DNA of 18,567 nt from an uncultured Tidjanibacter sp. (GTDB lineage Bacteria > Bacteroidota > Bacteroidia > Bacteroidales > Rikenellaceae), in assembly GCA_934663885.1 (NCBI GenBank), contig CAKUKW010000017.1, forward strand, positions 1 to 18,567. The letters run 5' to 3'. The translations under genes were made by a program, and so were the position numbers. Shown here piece after piece: positions 17,859-18,567 of the stretch. The notes beneath the pieces are model-generated. The model ran no database searches and was not told the origin of the DNA. It was given only the letters and a program-made list of their open reading frames with translations. Position 1 is the stretch's first letter; each line of letters starts with the position of its first letter.

Positions 17859-18566
17859 CTATAGATTTGGAGGACTAACCTCATTGGCTTTACAATTTTT
17901 GAATTCGGCTCTTGCATTGTCATAACAATCTGATTCTGCCATTAAAACTCCTATAAGCGCCCCAAAGGATATGCTTTGACCCCCTGGTATACACCCTCCC
18001 AGCATGCATAATAAAACTCTACCTGCAGCTTTATCTCTACATTTATTCATGGCTCTGATGTATTTATTTTCACAATCTCCGGAACTTCTAGTACTTATAT
18101 TCTCAGGATCATTATACATTGCGAGGCAGGTCGCGAACGCGAGCTTTTCATTCGGCAGCAGGTCGCTGTTTTCAATCACGTAGTCGATGCCAAATTCCGA
18201 TATATCATTCATCACCTGCGCATAAAGCCGTTTAAACTCGGGAGTAGCGTTGGCGTCGATAAATTCCAGGCGGACGGATTCGCTGAATCCGTCCGCCTCG
18301 AGTGCGGCAAACATTCCTGTATTCTTATAATAAGGTGAGTTTTCTACTGTCTCAGCTATTCCGTACTCTTCAGCAATGTCCTGCAGCCACGAAATAAGCA
18401 TTTCCAGCTCTTCCATATATGCGTCCCAATCCGCGGGATCGCTGAAGTCGTAGGCCCGAGTCGCACCGCCGAAAGAGCCGAAGGTGTCGTAGACATGAGT
18501 AAGGGCACGGTTAAAACCTTCGTAGTCGAACTCGGGAGGCGCGGCTTTCCTCGCGCAGGACATTAT
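17859..18566 (-). CDS. Lipoprotein with Cys-rich C-terminal module, N-terminal end outside the window
   Basis: The visible part begins I-MSCARKAAPP, a lipobox-like sequence whose Cys would be lipidated. No stop precedes it, so the real start and signal peptide lie beyond the right edge. Numbering uses the Met at 18563. Residues 10-146 are acidic and probably helical (DWDAYMEELEMLISWLQDIAEEYG), family not recognised. Residues 164-224 hold six cysteines (164, 175, 186, 191, 213, 224) around a Gly-rich hydrophobic centre (LLCMLGGCIPGGQSISFGAL). Base composition drops sharply near 18120, at about residue 148: hand count 35/60 GC on one side and 17/60 on the other. The C-terminal module thus looks acquired separately. 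It leads a tight unit with the 3-TM genes. It may be a surface toxin or antimicrobial, or simply a disulfide-stabilised lipoprotein; I cannot tell. Confidence 0.7.
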   Translation of the reverse strand: MMSCARKAAPPEFDYEGFNRALTHVYDTFGSFGGATRAYDFSDPADWDAYMEELEMLISWLQDIAEEYGIAETVENSPYYKNTGMFAALEADGFSESVRLEFIDANATPEFKRLYAQVMNDISEFGIDYVIENSDLLPNEKLAFATCLAMYNDPENISTRSSGDCENKYIRAMNKCRDKAAGRVLLCMLGGCIPGGQSISFGALIGVLMAESDCYDNARAEFKNCKANEVSPPNL

Positions 18567-18567
18567 T

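Overview
The window looks like chromosome of a gut-type Bacteroidales. The gene content resembles Alistipes or a related Rikenellaceae, but that assignment comes from memory of gene families and was not searched. Supporting signs are: several promoters with the Bacteroidetes -7 motif TAnnTTTG; starts without strong Shine-Dalgarno sites; two large secreted GH2 glycosidases; and a DUF3868/OmpA-like envelope protein. Most genes are fairly GC-rich. The last 1.4 kb (about 16754-18120) is clearly AT-rich.

Layout. (1) 3-3626, + strand: a secreted GH2 glycosidase, whose true start lies left of the window, and a Cof-type HAD phosphatase 15 nt behind it. They end in hairpins shared with (2) 3740-7174, - strand: a large secreted GH2 beta-galactosidase. 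(3) 7291-9775, + strand: lgt (lipoprotein diacylglyceryl transferase) and an exported M81 (MlrC-like) metallopeptidase, closed by a strong terminator. (4) 9861-13568, - strand: an Sfp-type phosphopantetheinyl transferase; rpmH (L34) behind a long structured leader; then, after a gap with a short pseudogene remnant on the + strand, the tight pair COG2509 FAD dehydrogenase then rsmG. (5) 13569-13847: a divergent promoter region with two copies of a 25-bp dyad. (6) 13848-14567, + strand: a dolichol-phosphate-mannose-synthase-like GT2, facing (7) 14670-16343, - strand: a DUF3868/OmpA-like/TPR envelope protein, with a perfect 24-bp-arm terminator between them. (8) 16344-16753: non-coding. (9) 16754-18566, - strand: a lipoprotein gene cut by the right window edge, followed by three tandem copies of a 3-TM small protein gene. 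The last copy is frameshifted in a run of eight T.

Most of the window is housekeeping and envelope biology: glycan breakdown, lipoprotein maturation, cofactor loading of carrier proteins, ribosome components and glycan-lipid synthesis. The strongest candidate for something undescribed is the right-hand cassette. The lipoprotein has a host-like GC-rich N-terminal part. Its C-terminal part is AT-rich and Cys-rich, with cysteines placed symmetrically as in a helical hairpin. It is followed at once by a tandem array of AT-rich 3-TM proteins with an invariant C-terminal tail. A conserved delivery part with a foreign C-terminal module and duplicated partners behind it is the layout seen in toxin/immunity loci. 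The functional reading is inference only.
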